A stretch of 64,000 nucleotides of DNA from Antitrichia curtipendula (Eukaryota; Streptophyta; Bryopsida; Hypnales; Leucodontaceae): contig OX579638.1 in the NCBI GenBank assembly GCA_951230915.1, forward strand, positions 5,846,696 through 5,910,695. The letters are read 5' to 3'. Both the position numbers and the translations under genes were made by a program. The notes below the pieces were generated by a model that saw nothing but the letters and a program-made list of their open reading frames with translations, did no database searches and had not been told where the DNA came from. Positions 34,560-46,155 of the stretch are shown here, piece by piece; the first letter of the stretch is position 1, and each line of letters opens with the position of its first letter.

Positions 34560-36748
34560 CAAAAAAATAGACTGGACAGGTGGGATTGGATTTTTGGCTT
34601 AAATGCCCGAAGCACCCAAATCTGGTGTTGGCAAAACTTTGAAGTTAAATAAAACCTAACCAAGTTGCTATTTTTAGTAAGTTCTTCTTGAAGTCTAGTT
34701 ATAGCATCAATAGTCTACTCTTAAAAATAAATGATAGTGATTTTTCGTTTCAAGACTTTGTGCAAGGGTACCCATTGCAATCTTGACTTCTTGTAGCATT
34801 GAGAGCTTTTGGAAATGTGCCTCGAAAACACAAGATCTTGGAGAAAAAATCACATTCAAATTTTTTTTTTAATTTAAAAAAAAATATGAAGTATATTTTC
34901 AAAAGCCATAAATTGTTTGGGGTTATATATGTTCGGCAATTTAACCTCATATTTTTGTGGTCTAAATTTTTTTAAATTTTACTTGTGAAAACTAAAAAGA
35001 GGATTGGAAGACTTCACATCATTTTTGTAGTTTTAACACCCTCATGTTCAAACATTATAATCTTTTACTCTATAAGTGATATTGTTGTGTTTTAGCAACC
35101 TATGAGCCCCTAATATGTCTTGTTTGAATTTATATGGTTACAATTTTTTTTTAATTGATACGCCTAGTCACCTAATCAAAATGTTAACATTTTGTTCAAT
35201 TTAGAGCAGATTTGTAGAAGCTCAAAACATGCCTTGGGCATCTAGGATTCTAGGGATTAAAGTTGGTTATTGAATTTCGAATTAGAGAAGTTGCTAAATT
35301 GATTTTACACTGACTATATGGCAAGAAATTCAAAAATATTAATCCATGTAGCCATGTAGGCCCTATGCTAATTATTGCCAAAAAAAATCCAAGTTGGCAT
35401 TTCTCCATGTTCACCTTGAAATGAAATGAAAAAAAATAAATTAGAATCTATTCAATTTAAGACTTTCAAGTATAGGATTGCCATTCATAAAGTCATTTAT
35501 TTCAATTGATTTTCAAATAAATTTCATGTAGTGTGACCTTATCAAGTTAGCAATTGCAAGATATTAAACTTTGATCATTTGATTTCCATAATGCCATTTG
35601 AGAAAAAATGGAAAATGTTCAATACTTTAATTTGTAAACTTTGGATTTAAAAATAAACATGAGGGAGTAGTCAATCAATAGTCCAACTAAAAAAACATTA
35701 AAACTAATAGAACAAAAGTTACAAAACGTGAATTATTTTTTGGTTTAATTCTAAAGACTTAAAGGAGATTTCATCAAATATGAAGCAATCAAATAATTTG
35801 TTACTTATTTCTTGCTTTGGTAAAGAATTTCCATTGTTTTTATTTCTTAGCCCCTAAAGTAACATACTCTCATTGTCCTTTCTGCCAGGGACAAAATGGA
35901 TTTTTCGATAGGCTCCTATGATCTCATTTTTTACTAAAACTTTTGAAAACTTTTTCATAAGAATGATAACATGGAATGATAGATAAACTTATGAGTTTAT
36001 TCATAATACAATTTCTATTCCAATCGGTGCCTAGGAGCAAAGGGTATGCCACAATAACCTCAAACAGGGGAGATCGGGACACCGGGCGGTCCAAGACTCC
36101 GAGTAGACAAAAAAATCCACAAAAAAATGAAATACAAATTTGTATATTTTTTTTCCAGTTGGATTATATTTTCTTTTAAATGGGAGGCTTTCATTCATCC
36201 CATTTGGATTAGGAATGGAAAAGTTATGGGTTTTTTGTGGAGCGGGCAATCCTAGCAACTTCTTAAAATAAATTTGTTTCTTTCACTTTGAATGCTAATA
36301 ACTTTCAATCCATATGGTCAAACATCACAAATTTTTTATCACGTCATCTAAGACAAGTGTAGAACAAGATCCTTTGGTTCAATTCAAAAAATAAATTGGA
36401 AAATTTAATTCATAGGTGAACATAGCAAAAGTGGTGGTTTAGGGTGGTTTGGGCCAAAAAATGGACTTCAGACTTTAGGGCTTCACCAAAAATAAAATAG
36501 AACACTCTTTTACCTACCATCTAAGCATACAAGCTTCTTCTATACTATTACAAAAAGGTCCAATAGATTACAAAAATTGACAAAGGCGAAGCAACAATAC
36601 ACGAGGTGGAAAAAAAACAATAAATGTACATATTTTATAAATCCGTTGAAGTACATGGTAAACTAATAAAGGCTTTACATAATTACATACGTTCGCTTTG
36701 TACAACTTCCAGTATTTTATTCTATACATCTATCTAGTTATACACAAT
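34560..36748. other. AT-rich spacer inside hAT 1
   Basis: No gene is seen. One copy of the dispersed AT-rich repeat lies at 36,292-36,385. The region is compositionally like the DNA outside the element and unlike the GC-rich arrays. Confidence 0.5.
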
Positions 36749-39023
36749 CTAGTCTACATCTTCGATTACAACGCCGCGTGCTATGCTATTTCTCAAAAAT
36801 CGTTGCAGTTCTTCTTGCGATTTGAAAGTCCTCAGAAGCTGAAGTGCTTCTATATCGTATCTATCATGTAAGTGGGAAAAAATGTCATTCATGAGGGCTG
36901 GCTCATGGAAGGTATTGTCTTCAGTATACGCCATTTCTTCCTCATAGCTCAATTCCCCCTCAAATCCGACTGGCTGGCCTTGAGAGTTAAACATGATGCG
37001 TTGTGGATGTGGTGCACGTATAAAAATTAAGCGTTCTGGGTCCCAATGTCCACCGGCAATCTGACCAAAATATAGTCGACGCCCTGGATCACTGTCTCCA
37101 AACACCCTCCTGATCACCTCTGTCACTTGGTTGTCACTCGTCCATAGTATGTCAGCCACCGTTCCTGCCGGGAGGTGTCGGTTGTGGTGGCCCCACTTCC
37201 AAAGCCATGTCATGTCGGACCCCCAATGTACTCTATTACCGGGGCCCGGAAAATTTTCTTCATTGTACTCGTAATGTTGAGGCATGTGGTCTTCAAGGCC
37301 AAACGTTTTGTACAGTCGTGCATGAAATGGAGCCTTGCATTGCGCACATCTCTTTCTGGTGACCATGTGTGGAATCAGACACACGGGGTGGTATAGATGG
37401 CCACATGTACCAAGATTCCATCCACCCTCGGGGCCAAACGATTGTTGGCACATTATACATGTTGTTCCATCTTTTACAAAATCTGGAATGGAAGGCCACA
37501 CTAGTGGCGTAATGCCATCGTTGTTGGGTGGCCCGTACCGTTGGCGATCGATATTATATTGGAATTCCAAGTCTGGACGGGCATTCCAATCGATGCTTGA
37601 ATTCTCCCTATACGCTGGTAAATCATCGGTGAACATTTCTGCCACCCGAGGCCACGAGGTCAAGCCAAAATAACGTTGACCGCCATCATTGAATTCTGCA
37701 GCCACTCTCCTCACTTCACGTTGCATTTGCTCAGCCTCTTTTAGCGCTAAGATGCATGTCAACTTCATGTTGCACATTTGAAGCAGCCTCTGCTCCGTCT
37801 GAGGATTTTGAACCAACCGCATATTTTCAGCACTCAATGCGGTCATGGTCTGCTCTAAGGTTGTTCGAGCTGCAGTAACCACCGCCACCTCTGCCTCGAC
37901 GTTGTTGGCACGAAGTTCCAAAGCACGCATGGCGTTTGTTAATACTTCCAAGCTCTGCTTCAACTCGCTCAGCACGTGCACGCATAATATCCAATGTGGC
38001 ACTTTCTGAACTTGGAAAAGTGGATCGTGATCGCAGCACAAATTCAAATGTATTGCTCGGGCCTGGTGTGTCTTCATCTGCACCGTATGTAGCACGTTCC
38101 ACTACAAGATCGAGTGGTGGAACTGAGTCTGTGCTGACTCGCCTTTCACGCTCTACGAGCTCGGCTTCACGTGCGATGAGGCGCACATTTTCATCTTGAA
38201 CGGCCTGCATCCTTGCATGATGAACTTCCAACACTGCAGCATGTTGTTGTCGTGTTTCTTCTTTTTCTGCTTGCAGTGTTTGTACTAATTGGCGCAAGCG
38301 AATTACTTCTTCACCGTCAGCTTGCACTCCACCAATCACAGCTTGTTGGTTTACATCTGGACCGCTGCCCTGACCAACTTCTACCTCCATCAACTCCGTC
38401 CCTGGACGCTCCGCCAGTCGAACCACGTCCATTTGCACATTTTGGACATCATCCAATGGCACGGCAAGATTTGATACATTGTCCAACGACACAGCAGGAT
38501 TTGGTGCAATGTGGCGAGTTCGATTTGGAAATGTATTATTCCGCGATTTGCCCAAAAAGCTGCTCCAGTCCACATCCTTGCCAAGAAAAACCTCCGCATA
38601 TGCCATTTGGCACAATGAAAGTGTCCCGTCTTTCTCGGATCTTGCCCCCCAAAGTGCCAATGATACTTCAATCATCCTCTTCTTGAAGTGCGGATATTGG
38701 CACTGGTCAGTATTTACCACGCCAGATTTCACGTGCACCTCGTACCGGTCGTGTGGCCAATGGCGGTTGATGTGGGCCCAATCTATATATTGACGACATA
38801 TCACTCTTGTCCATGGACCATCTGCCTCCAACCACCCAGGCTTTGCCATAACCTCTTCGGCATTAAGTGTGCCCCAATCCAAGGTTGCTCTGTTTCCTCT
38901 CTTCCTTCTACCTGGGGGTTCACCTGCAGGTACCAAACCTCCTGGAGGGTCACCTCCAAGTCCCAAACCTCCTGGGGGGTCACCTCCAGGTCCTGAACCT
39001 CCTGCTACATCCTCTACGTCCAT
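36749..39023 (-). pseudogene. RING-H2 protein with GW-type N-terminal domain and coiled coil (hAT 1 cargo), one frameshift
   Basis: The start is the ATG at 39,023, just after a splice acceptor (TCATTTTACAG), so a 5' UTR intron is likely. Residues 1-40 are PPGG-type repeats. Residues 50-160 form a domain (AKPGWLE..W..C..Y to AYAEVFLGKDVDWSSFLGK) shared with the protein at 55,027-56,124. A long heptad-rich coiled coil follows. Near 37,960 the frame shifts by one base: RAERVEAE in one frame gives way to LKQSLEVLTNAMRALEL in the next. The C-terminal half has a complete RING-H2 finger at about 37,461-37,337, C-x2-C-x14-C-x-H-x2-H-x2-C-x10-C-x2-C (CIMC, CGHLYHPVC, CAQC), then a conserved-looking tail. 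RING-H2 proteins are usually ubiquitin ligases; that role is inferred. Without the frameshift it would be about 770 residues. Confidence 0.7.
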
Positions 39024-39230
39024 TCTTGATACCTGTAAAATGACACACACGATATTGTATGCGAATACAATGACAATTTGCTTTGCCTTCTGTTGCGTGA
39101 AAGCAACTGAAATGTGGCAAAACAATGTCAAATGTATAACACTTCCCCTCAAATTGCAAAGCGAAGCTTTCTCAAGCTCGGACAGTGCAACTCAAAAGAG
39201 GAAGCACGTAAACTGTCCAAAAAAGTTTAC

Positions 39231-39236
39231 TTATAC
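39231..39236 (-). promoter_or_regulatory. TATA-like box for the RING-H2 gene
   Basis: The minus strand reads GGTATAAGTAAAC about 210 bp upstream of the ATG at 39,023 and directly downstream of the CCGTCC array at 39,300-39,905. Confidence 0.5.
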
Positions 39237-39299
39237 CCCCCAATTACCGACCCGATTAGGCAGGGTAATTAACATAACATCAGCCTGTCCCCCCCTGAA

Positions 39300-39905
39300 T
39301 CCAGACCGTCCAGGGCGTGGGACAGCCCTGAAATGGACGGCCGATACGTCCACAGAGGTCCGACACAGGGTTGGGACGCCGTCAACGAGTTCGGGGCGCC
39401 GTCGACAGGTTCGGGAAATAATTACACCGCCGCCCGAGACTTGGACGGACGGATTTTCCGTCCTCTTGACGGTCTGCCTGTTCCGTCGACGGCCTGCCCG
39501 TCCCCTCGACGGATTGCCCGTCCCCTCGATGGAATACCCGTCTCCTGGACGGCATACCCGTCTCCTGGACGGCATACCCGTCTCCTGGACGGCATACCCG
39601 TCTCCTGGACGGCATACCCGTCTCGTGGACGGCAAACCAGTCTCGTGGACGACATACCCGTCTCCTCGACGGGATATCCGTCCTTTGGACGGCCTACCCG
39701 TCTTTTGGACGGAAAGGCCGTCCAAAAGGACGGGGTGCCCGTCTCTTCGACGGCCTGTCGTTGGTCGGGAACGGCCCGCCCATCCTCTTGACGGCCTGTT
39801 CGTGGTCTGGGACGGCCTGCCCGTCCTCTCGACGGCCTGTCCCTGGTTGGGAACGGCCCGCCCATCCTCTTGACGGCTTGCCGAACGTCCTGGACGGCCC
39901 TTTAA
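39300..39905. repeat. CCGTC/GACGG array upstream of the RING-H2 gene
   Basis: Units near 20 bp, such as CTGGACGGCATACCCGTCTC, recur exactly at 39,540-39,625 and with variation over about 600 bp, mixing GGACGG and CCGTCC orientations. It abuts the promoter of the minus-strand gene. Confidence 0.85.
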
Positions 39906-42415
39906 AAATTTTGTTTTTATTTTTTTGAAAATTGATTTTTTATTTTTAGTGAAAAGCAGTTTTTTTATTTCTTCATGTCATGTCCATGTTAGAAAGTCTT
40001 GTAGCCAACTTAGAAAATGTTATGACTGTTTTAAGTGGGAAGATGACCATCATGGAAACAATTTTCTGTTGATTTGGGGTAGTCTACAAACTCTTTTGGG
40101 CTTACTGGACAATACACTTCAAAAATTAAAAAAAAATCACAATTAATCCAAAAAGTAAAATTCCAGTTGCGTTCTTCATTTCTCACATGTGTCTTTGTAT
40201 GGAAAAAATTTGATTATTTTTGCTAAAGGCAATACAACAAATCAGTCATTCTGCCTGTCATAGGCAGGTTTACCTTATATCACAAGGATAATGACATTAG
40301 AATCCATCATAGCATAAACTTAATTTCCATTTCATGATTTATTTAGAATGTACTAAATGTAGTAGACATTAAAAACACATTCGAAGTGCAAATTGCAATA
40401 ATGAAATTTCATTTTTAGGGTCGTGTTGGGGGATTTTACATAAAATAGGAACTAGAGAAAATGAACTTTTGCTTGATAGTTAGACTCAAACTCAAAAAAT
40501 ATCAATTTGGGGGATAAAATTCAGATTTAGACTAAGGAGCAACAACTTCCCAAGATACACTAAAGTAGCAGTTTTTTTTTTGTTTTTTTTTCCTAAACTC
40601 TAAAGTACGCAAAGGCAAATATCGGAAAGACCACAAAATCATTTGGATACACTTTGTAACTCAACATGGAAGGTCCCCGAAAAATGAATTGAACGCTTCC
40701 ACAATCTTTCCATCTCATTGAAGTGATTGAATTGCCATCAAATTGGCACTAAATGATGTCGTTGGGCATTCAGAGGTTGAAATTTATTGTAAATATCTTG
40801 CAATCTACAATTCTATATAGGCAAAGTTTGTGAAATTTCTTCCGGTCAATTGAACACTATTCTAGTACTCTAGTATGAGATCTTACATACTACAAGTAGA
40901 TGTGCACCTTAAAGGCCTAAAGTCCTAAACACATTCATTTTTTTTTTTTACATTCTTTACTATAGAAATGGCAATTTATTTCAGATATAGGATGCAAAAG
41001 AGGCCTTGGGACTTTAGTCAGTTTAGTGGTTAACATACGGTACTACATAAGCAATTAATAAACAATCCATATGAAAAACTATAATAATTCACCGTTAGTT
41101 GCTTTATAATTTAGAAGCCATAAAAAAAATATAGAGACCACAAAAATGTCAAGTTCATGTACTCAATGTTGCATTTCAATTTTATTACACCAATCCACTC
41201 TTATTTGCTATAGTTACATAAACTTGAACATCAAATACTCTTAAAATTGCAATAGTGAAGAGTGTTTAGGATTTAGGGTTTGGGATTTAGGGTATTGTCC
41301 TATAGGATTTACTTCAAAACCTAGCATGGACCGGAAACCACGAAAAATGTTCTTCCTTTTTTTAGTTGGCATTATAAGTGCAAAACTTGATCGAGATGTA
41401 GTCTTTGAAGTTTGAATTGGAAAAAAATAGATTAATGATTTAAAATCAAAGTTTTATAAAACATATTGAAGACACCAAAAAAAGGCATAACAATATCTTT
41501 AGAAGGTAAAACATTCTTAAGTTTAGATGTATAGGGCTACATTCTTTTTCTGTAATGTATGAATGGAAAGCCAAAACAATGTTTTACATTAATCAATGAT
41601 ATGCATATGACATATGTTGTTTAGGAGGTCTTTCACTTATTTCATAATTAACCATTTCAGAGTTTTAATCTTACTACCTTTAACTAGAGCATTTAGAGGG
41701 TGGTTTTTGTCTTGGTCTTTGTATATTTGATCCGGGCTTAGTAAGTTATTGAATGTTTGTACGTTTGAGACTTTGAGTTTAGTATATTAGTGTAGACAGG
41801 GTTTAAAATTCAACAAAATACTAAATTGTCAGGTGCACTTACATGCAGGGAAGGATGGAATCAAAATACAATAATTCCAAAGGTGAAATTGTTCAAGTTA
41901 TAATTGATAAAATTCATTTGAATTCGAATTTGAGCCCTACAAAATATAAATTATTTTAAGAGATTGCGAGATTCTGGGATTTTTGTAAAAAAAACATTGC
42001 CCAATGCCAACAACTTTCGTGAAAATGGGTGCAATTAGAATGAATCAAATATTAACATGAACATCCAAATAGAACATTCTAGGATTGACATTAAGAAGTT
42101 TTCAATTTGACCTTCTATGGTTTTTTCTATGTTTTTTCCATTATTTACGTGCAACAAAATATAAATCCATTCTAAATGAGCATTAAACCTTGTTTTTCGA
42201 GCATTTGAATGTCATCTCTGGTATTTATTTGTCCTCTAATTGAAACAAGTGTGAACATTAAGTTAGCCCTCTTAAACTACCCGCCACCGTAGTCTAATGC
42301 CCGATTGAGAGGGAGGACACCTGTCTTGACAAGTCCAAGAGTGCCAAACCACATAAATGAAAAATTCTCCGAACAAGGATTAGAAATGAATTACACTCGG
42401 CCAGCACTGTTTTGA
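39906..42415. other. AT-rich spacer inside hAT 1
   Basis: No gene is seen. A weak copy of the dispersed AT-rich repeat lies at 40,795-40,900, and a short TTTAGGGTTTGGGATTTAGGG run at about 41,270-41,295 looks like degenerate plant telomere repeat. Confidence 0.5.
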
Positions 42416-42417
42416 AT

Positions 42418-42785
42418 GGCCCGCTCGACGACCTTCCCGCCCTCTCGACGGCCTTCTCGTCTCTCGAAAGTCTTCCCGTCCTCTCGGCAGCTAGTTCGCG
42501 GGCTGGATGGCTTGGCGCCCTGGACGGCCTTCCCGTCCTCAGGCCAAGCAGTCCGCAAGCTGGACGGCCTTCCCGTCCTCTCGACAGCCAGTCCGCGGGC
42601 TGGACGGCTTGGCCCCTGGACGGTCTCCCCCCCTGGACGCCCTTCCCGTCCTCTCGACGGCCAGTCCGCGGGCTGGACGGCTTGGCCCCTGGACGGCTTG
42701 TCCCTTTAGACGGCCTTCCCGTCCTCTGGACGCCTTGGACGACCCTGGACGCTCTGTCCGTCCTCTTGACGGCCTGTCCGTCAAC
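42418..42785. repeat. CCGTC/GACGG array upstream of kinase gene 1
   Basis: Loose tandem units (GGACGGCCTTCCCGTCCTCT, then CGACGGCCAGTCCGCGGGCT) repeat at 60-70 bp intervals made of shorter 20-bp steps. The array ends about 220 bp before a TATATA box. Confidence 0.8.
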
Positions 42786-42795
42786 GTGAATGATT

Positions 42796-42992
42796 GGGGT
42801 GGATTGACCCCCTCGCTCGGCCTTACCAGGGGTGCATGTAAAAAAAAGCCCTCTATTTTCGGCCGATCCAGGGTTATTATTTGATGTGATTGAACTAATT
42901 AGGGGTCTTTATGAATTCAGAATTTGCAAAAAAAGAATGGTGCGGAAAACAGGGTCAGCCCGGAGGGCCGAGCGAGGGGGTCAGTTCACCCC
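42796..42992. repeat. Inverted repeat between the array and the kinase-1 promoter
   Basis: A 27-bp sequence containing GACCCCCTCGCTCGGCC (42,796-42,822) recurs inverted at 42,966-42,992 with about two mismatches, around 140 bp apart. It could be a small insertion's termini or a paired regulatory site. Confidence 0.65.
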
Positions 42993-43008
42993 GGCCACGT
43001 GAAATGGG

Positions 43009-43014
43009 TATATA
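43009..43014 (+). promoter_or_regulatory. TATA box of kinase gene 1
   Basis: GGGTATATAGGACTG lies about 205 bp upstream of the ATG at 43,217 and just downstream of the inverted repeat. Confidence 0.55.
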
Positions 43015-43216
43015 GGACTGTTTTTAGGGTACTTTCGCCACAGTCTCTCCTGCTCTGACGGTGCTCTCTTGTCTTGGATTGGTTGCAGTCCTTGCTTGCG
43101 AGCGCGGGTGCTGGATATAGGCTGTTTTGAGGAATAAGGGGGGCGGTTTTTCACTTTGTGGAAGAAGAATTCCTAATTCTTTTGATTTTGATTATTTGTT
43201 ACTTGTTACTGTCACG

Positions 43217-44860
43217 ATGGCTGGTCGCGATTTCTCGAAGAGAAAGGTTGATGATTGGTGGACAGATGTTGGAGATGCACCGGTTATGGACCTGGATGCG
43301 GAATCACCAGAGCCCGTTTCAGAGGCCGTAGCTGCAGAAGGGTCTGTAGCTGCTGTGGGGGGCGGAGAGTCTTCGAAGGGGAAGAAAAAACAACGAAGGA
43401 GGCACAAGGCTACAAATCCAGAGAAGTGGCCAAGCAAGGGTGCAACGCGAAAACTGCATGAAGTGGTGTTGGAATTTTTTGATCAGTATTCGATTTTGTA
43501 GTTGAACTCAACATACGTCTCATGCGGATTACAGGGAGTGGATAAAATTAAACAAAAGTTCCACCACATGTTCTGGACAACAATGAGCGCGGATGAGTGG
43601 CATGAAGACCGCACGAAAGAATGCTTCGATCATTGGTTGGAGTCACAAGTGCAAACGTGTATCTTCAACCTTGCCCAAGTTGCGGAAAAAATAAAAGGCT
43701 TTGAGAAGAGTGTAGTGTCCAGACAACAAGCATTGAGTTTGTTGCACAAGAAGGTGTATTGGTGGCATGATGCAGTGCGTGGATTGTCTTCAAGCAACAT
43801 CCGTTCCACTCCGTGGTTTCAACAAAGTCAGAACTTGGCCTTTGGTCAACAAGCTGCAGGAGGAGTGGTTTTCCTTGAAAGAGGAGTGGTGGTGGTTCCT
43901 TTGTCTGGCCATAGCAAACAAGGGGGGCATGGGAGGGTGCGCAAAGTATGTGTTCAAAATTCAAAACTTATTCCCGAGAATATGGAATTAGCTGGGAAGT
44001 CAGCCTTGCGCGTGGATGGATTGAAGAAGTCTAGGGAGAAGTTGTCCATCGAGGCATTGGTATGTCCGTGCGAGCATCCAGGGGTCATCAAATTCTTTGC
44101 TATAAATGACATGACTATGGAGTGTTATTCGCAATGGTGGAATGGCGGTACTCTCGGCGCCATGTTTACCCTTAATGAGAAGAACTGAGATCCAGATGAA
44201 ATTGGGGAGTTGGCTTACCATGCAACTCCCCAATCAATACAAGAAGCCAAACGACTCATGGCATATAGACGCAAGCGCACTGAACTTGCGTGGGCGATGA
44301 TTTGCATTGTGGATGCAGTGCAACAGTGCTCTGTATTGCACAACGACATCACACCGGAGATCATTATGCTTCATTTTCTGAATGATGATGGAAGAACCGT
44401 GTGGATTGGTCTATGTGATTGGAGAATGGGTAGCCGCATCAACAAAGAAACCCCTTCTCTTTACCAATTCAATTGTCCAAGGAAGTTTCAGGCAACCCGA
44501 GCGCAATGTTGGTGGATGGCTCCTGAGTTGATGTACTTGATTGGAGAGACACGAACTTCATCATCTCCTACTCGCAGGGTTAAGCCACCGTGTGTTAGTA
44601 TACACACGGACAGATACTCCATAGGGAAATTGGCTATGAAAGTATGGAAAAAAGATCGCGAAAATGTAGATATGATTCCGGACCTTACGGCATTTGGTAC
44701 GTTTCAAACCATGTTGGGTGAATTGTACAAGGCGGAGCCACTACAACGACGCTCGGTGACTGGAGTCGTGCAACGTCTAAGTGGTGCTCCAATGTTTTGG
44801 ACACCACCCATCGATTGCTACCGCGAGGCCCGCAAAGAACAAGACCTTCAAGAAGAGTAG
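43217..44860 (+). pseudogene. Divergent protein kinase 1 (hAT 1 cargo) with two in-frame stops
   Basis: A single frame runs from MAGRDFSKRK to a TAG at 44,858, 547 residues if the internal TAG (43,499) and TGA (44,186) are read through. The first 200 residues have an acidic stretch, a KKKQRRRHK basic patch and a helical domain. The kinase part shows CPCEHPGVIKFFAIND (alphaC-beta4 region), QWWNGGTLGAMF (hinge, alphaD), KRTELAWAMICIVDAV, the catalytic loop LHNDITPEIIML (HRD as HND; the metal-binding Asn replaced by Ile), LCDWRMG (DFG as DWR) and WWMAPEL (APE retained). The paralogue at 57,698-59,185 keeps the catalytic Asn. As written this copy would probably be inactive. Its position between array, TATA box and transposase gene shows it is part of the element. 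Confidence 0.75.
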
Positions 44861-46155
44861 GCGCGCAATGAAGATTAGATAATAGTGTATTACCATGTAG
44901 TTGCAAAATTAGTGTTTACTTAGTACATGCGGTTATTATAGTATGGGCTTGTTACATCCATAGCAATGTAGCACACTTTGTGGCTTCACTGCATTTTGTA
45001 CTCATTTTGGTTTATATAAAGTTATAAACGTATTTTACCTAAACATTGAGTTGTAAAAAATTTCTTGTCTTCCCTAACTTTATCATTTAAATTGCGTGTA
45101 AACACACATCTTATATCTTAAGTACTAAAAACTTTGAATTGTATATCACTACAAGAAATTTCAATTAGTTTTGTGCAAAATTGTAATTGTCAACATTTTT
45201 GTTGCACTTCATGCCATAAATAAGTAAAAATAGAAAAAACAATTCAAGAGATTCTTAATTTTTAGTTTTTTACAAGAGGTACAAATATCAATAGAGATTT
45301 CTAGTCAGAAAAATTTTCAATTGTTTATTTAATTTTTCATGCCCAAAACTAGTAAACAACCACAAAGAAAAGCTTGAAGTCAAATTTGACTATCAAACCA
45401 AATTTATATTTTTATTGAAAATCAGCATAATATTTTAATATTTTTCAACATATGTAAGAATTCATTTTCTATTTATGCTTTTTTTTTCCAGAAAATTCAA
45501 TGGAAAATTGATTTTATTGTGATTTTATAAAGCTAAACGTGGAAATCAAATTTTATCAATTATAATATGTATGAGAATAATCTGAAACTGGGGCCATAAA
45601 TGAATGAATGAACACAAATTATAGTTTTATAATTTTAATTTTAATGAAATTTGAAAAAAAGAAAACATACATGAAAAAAACACTACACTGTGTTATTTGG
45701 ATTGCAAACATAGTTTCCAATTGCAATAAGTCTTTCAAATTTTGACCTCGATTCTTGAATATTCAAAAAAATAATTCAAAAACAATAGTGCCCCGAAGGC
45801 CCAATTTTCCATAAATCACACTCAGTGAAAGTTAATCTGAAATTGCAAAGCTAGCATTCAAAAAACTAGTTTTTCCAAGTTTGAATGCTAATATCTTTCA
45901 ATCTATTCGGTCAAACTTCATGAAATTTTTACCACGTGATGAAAAACATGTGAAGTATAAGATCTTTCGGTTAGATGTTGTAAAAAACATTTTTTCCGTA
46001 TGTTGAGGCAAATGCAAGAGAAAAGACAGTTCTATGAGAATGAAAGGAACAAAAGTCATATTTCATATTAATGCTGATTTCAATATGCAAGGTATTGAGC
46101 CGCTAAAACCATTGCATTTGAAAACATGAAGACCCTATTGTCTTTTCAAAAACAT
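44861..46155. other. AT-rich spacer between kinase and transposase genes
   Basis: No gene is seen. A copy of the dispersed AT-rich repeat lies at 45,885-45,980. CACTACAAGAAATTTC at about 45,149 resembles a CACTA terminus, but I find no partner end. Confidence 0.5.

Noticed and set aside
33981..34663. Long open frames on both strands (up to 286 codons) rich in GRAGGRVTGR, PVHLPV or RPPARP repeats
   Set aside because: They are translations of the 12-bp GGACGGG array. A period divisible by three keeps several frames open at once; no frame is favoured and no start context is evident.
39231..39873. Open frames on both strands with repeated DGIPVSWTAYPS or RRRVCRPGDGYA motifs
   Set aside because: They are products of the CCGTC/GACGG array, overlapping in several frames. 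The same applies to frames at 42,412-42,884, 49,758-49,979, 54,404-54,769, 59,513-59,795 and 61,951-62,247.
42830..42960. CAGGGGTGCATG, CAGGGTTATT and CAGGGTCAGC as ends of further nested hAT elements
   Set aside because: CAGGG is short and frequent. None has an inverted partner with 8-bp duplications that I could find.
45149..45170. CACTACAAGAAATTTC as a second CACTA transposon terminus
   Set aside because: I could not find a matching inverted end or target duplication, so it may be chance or a solo remnant.
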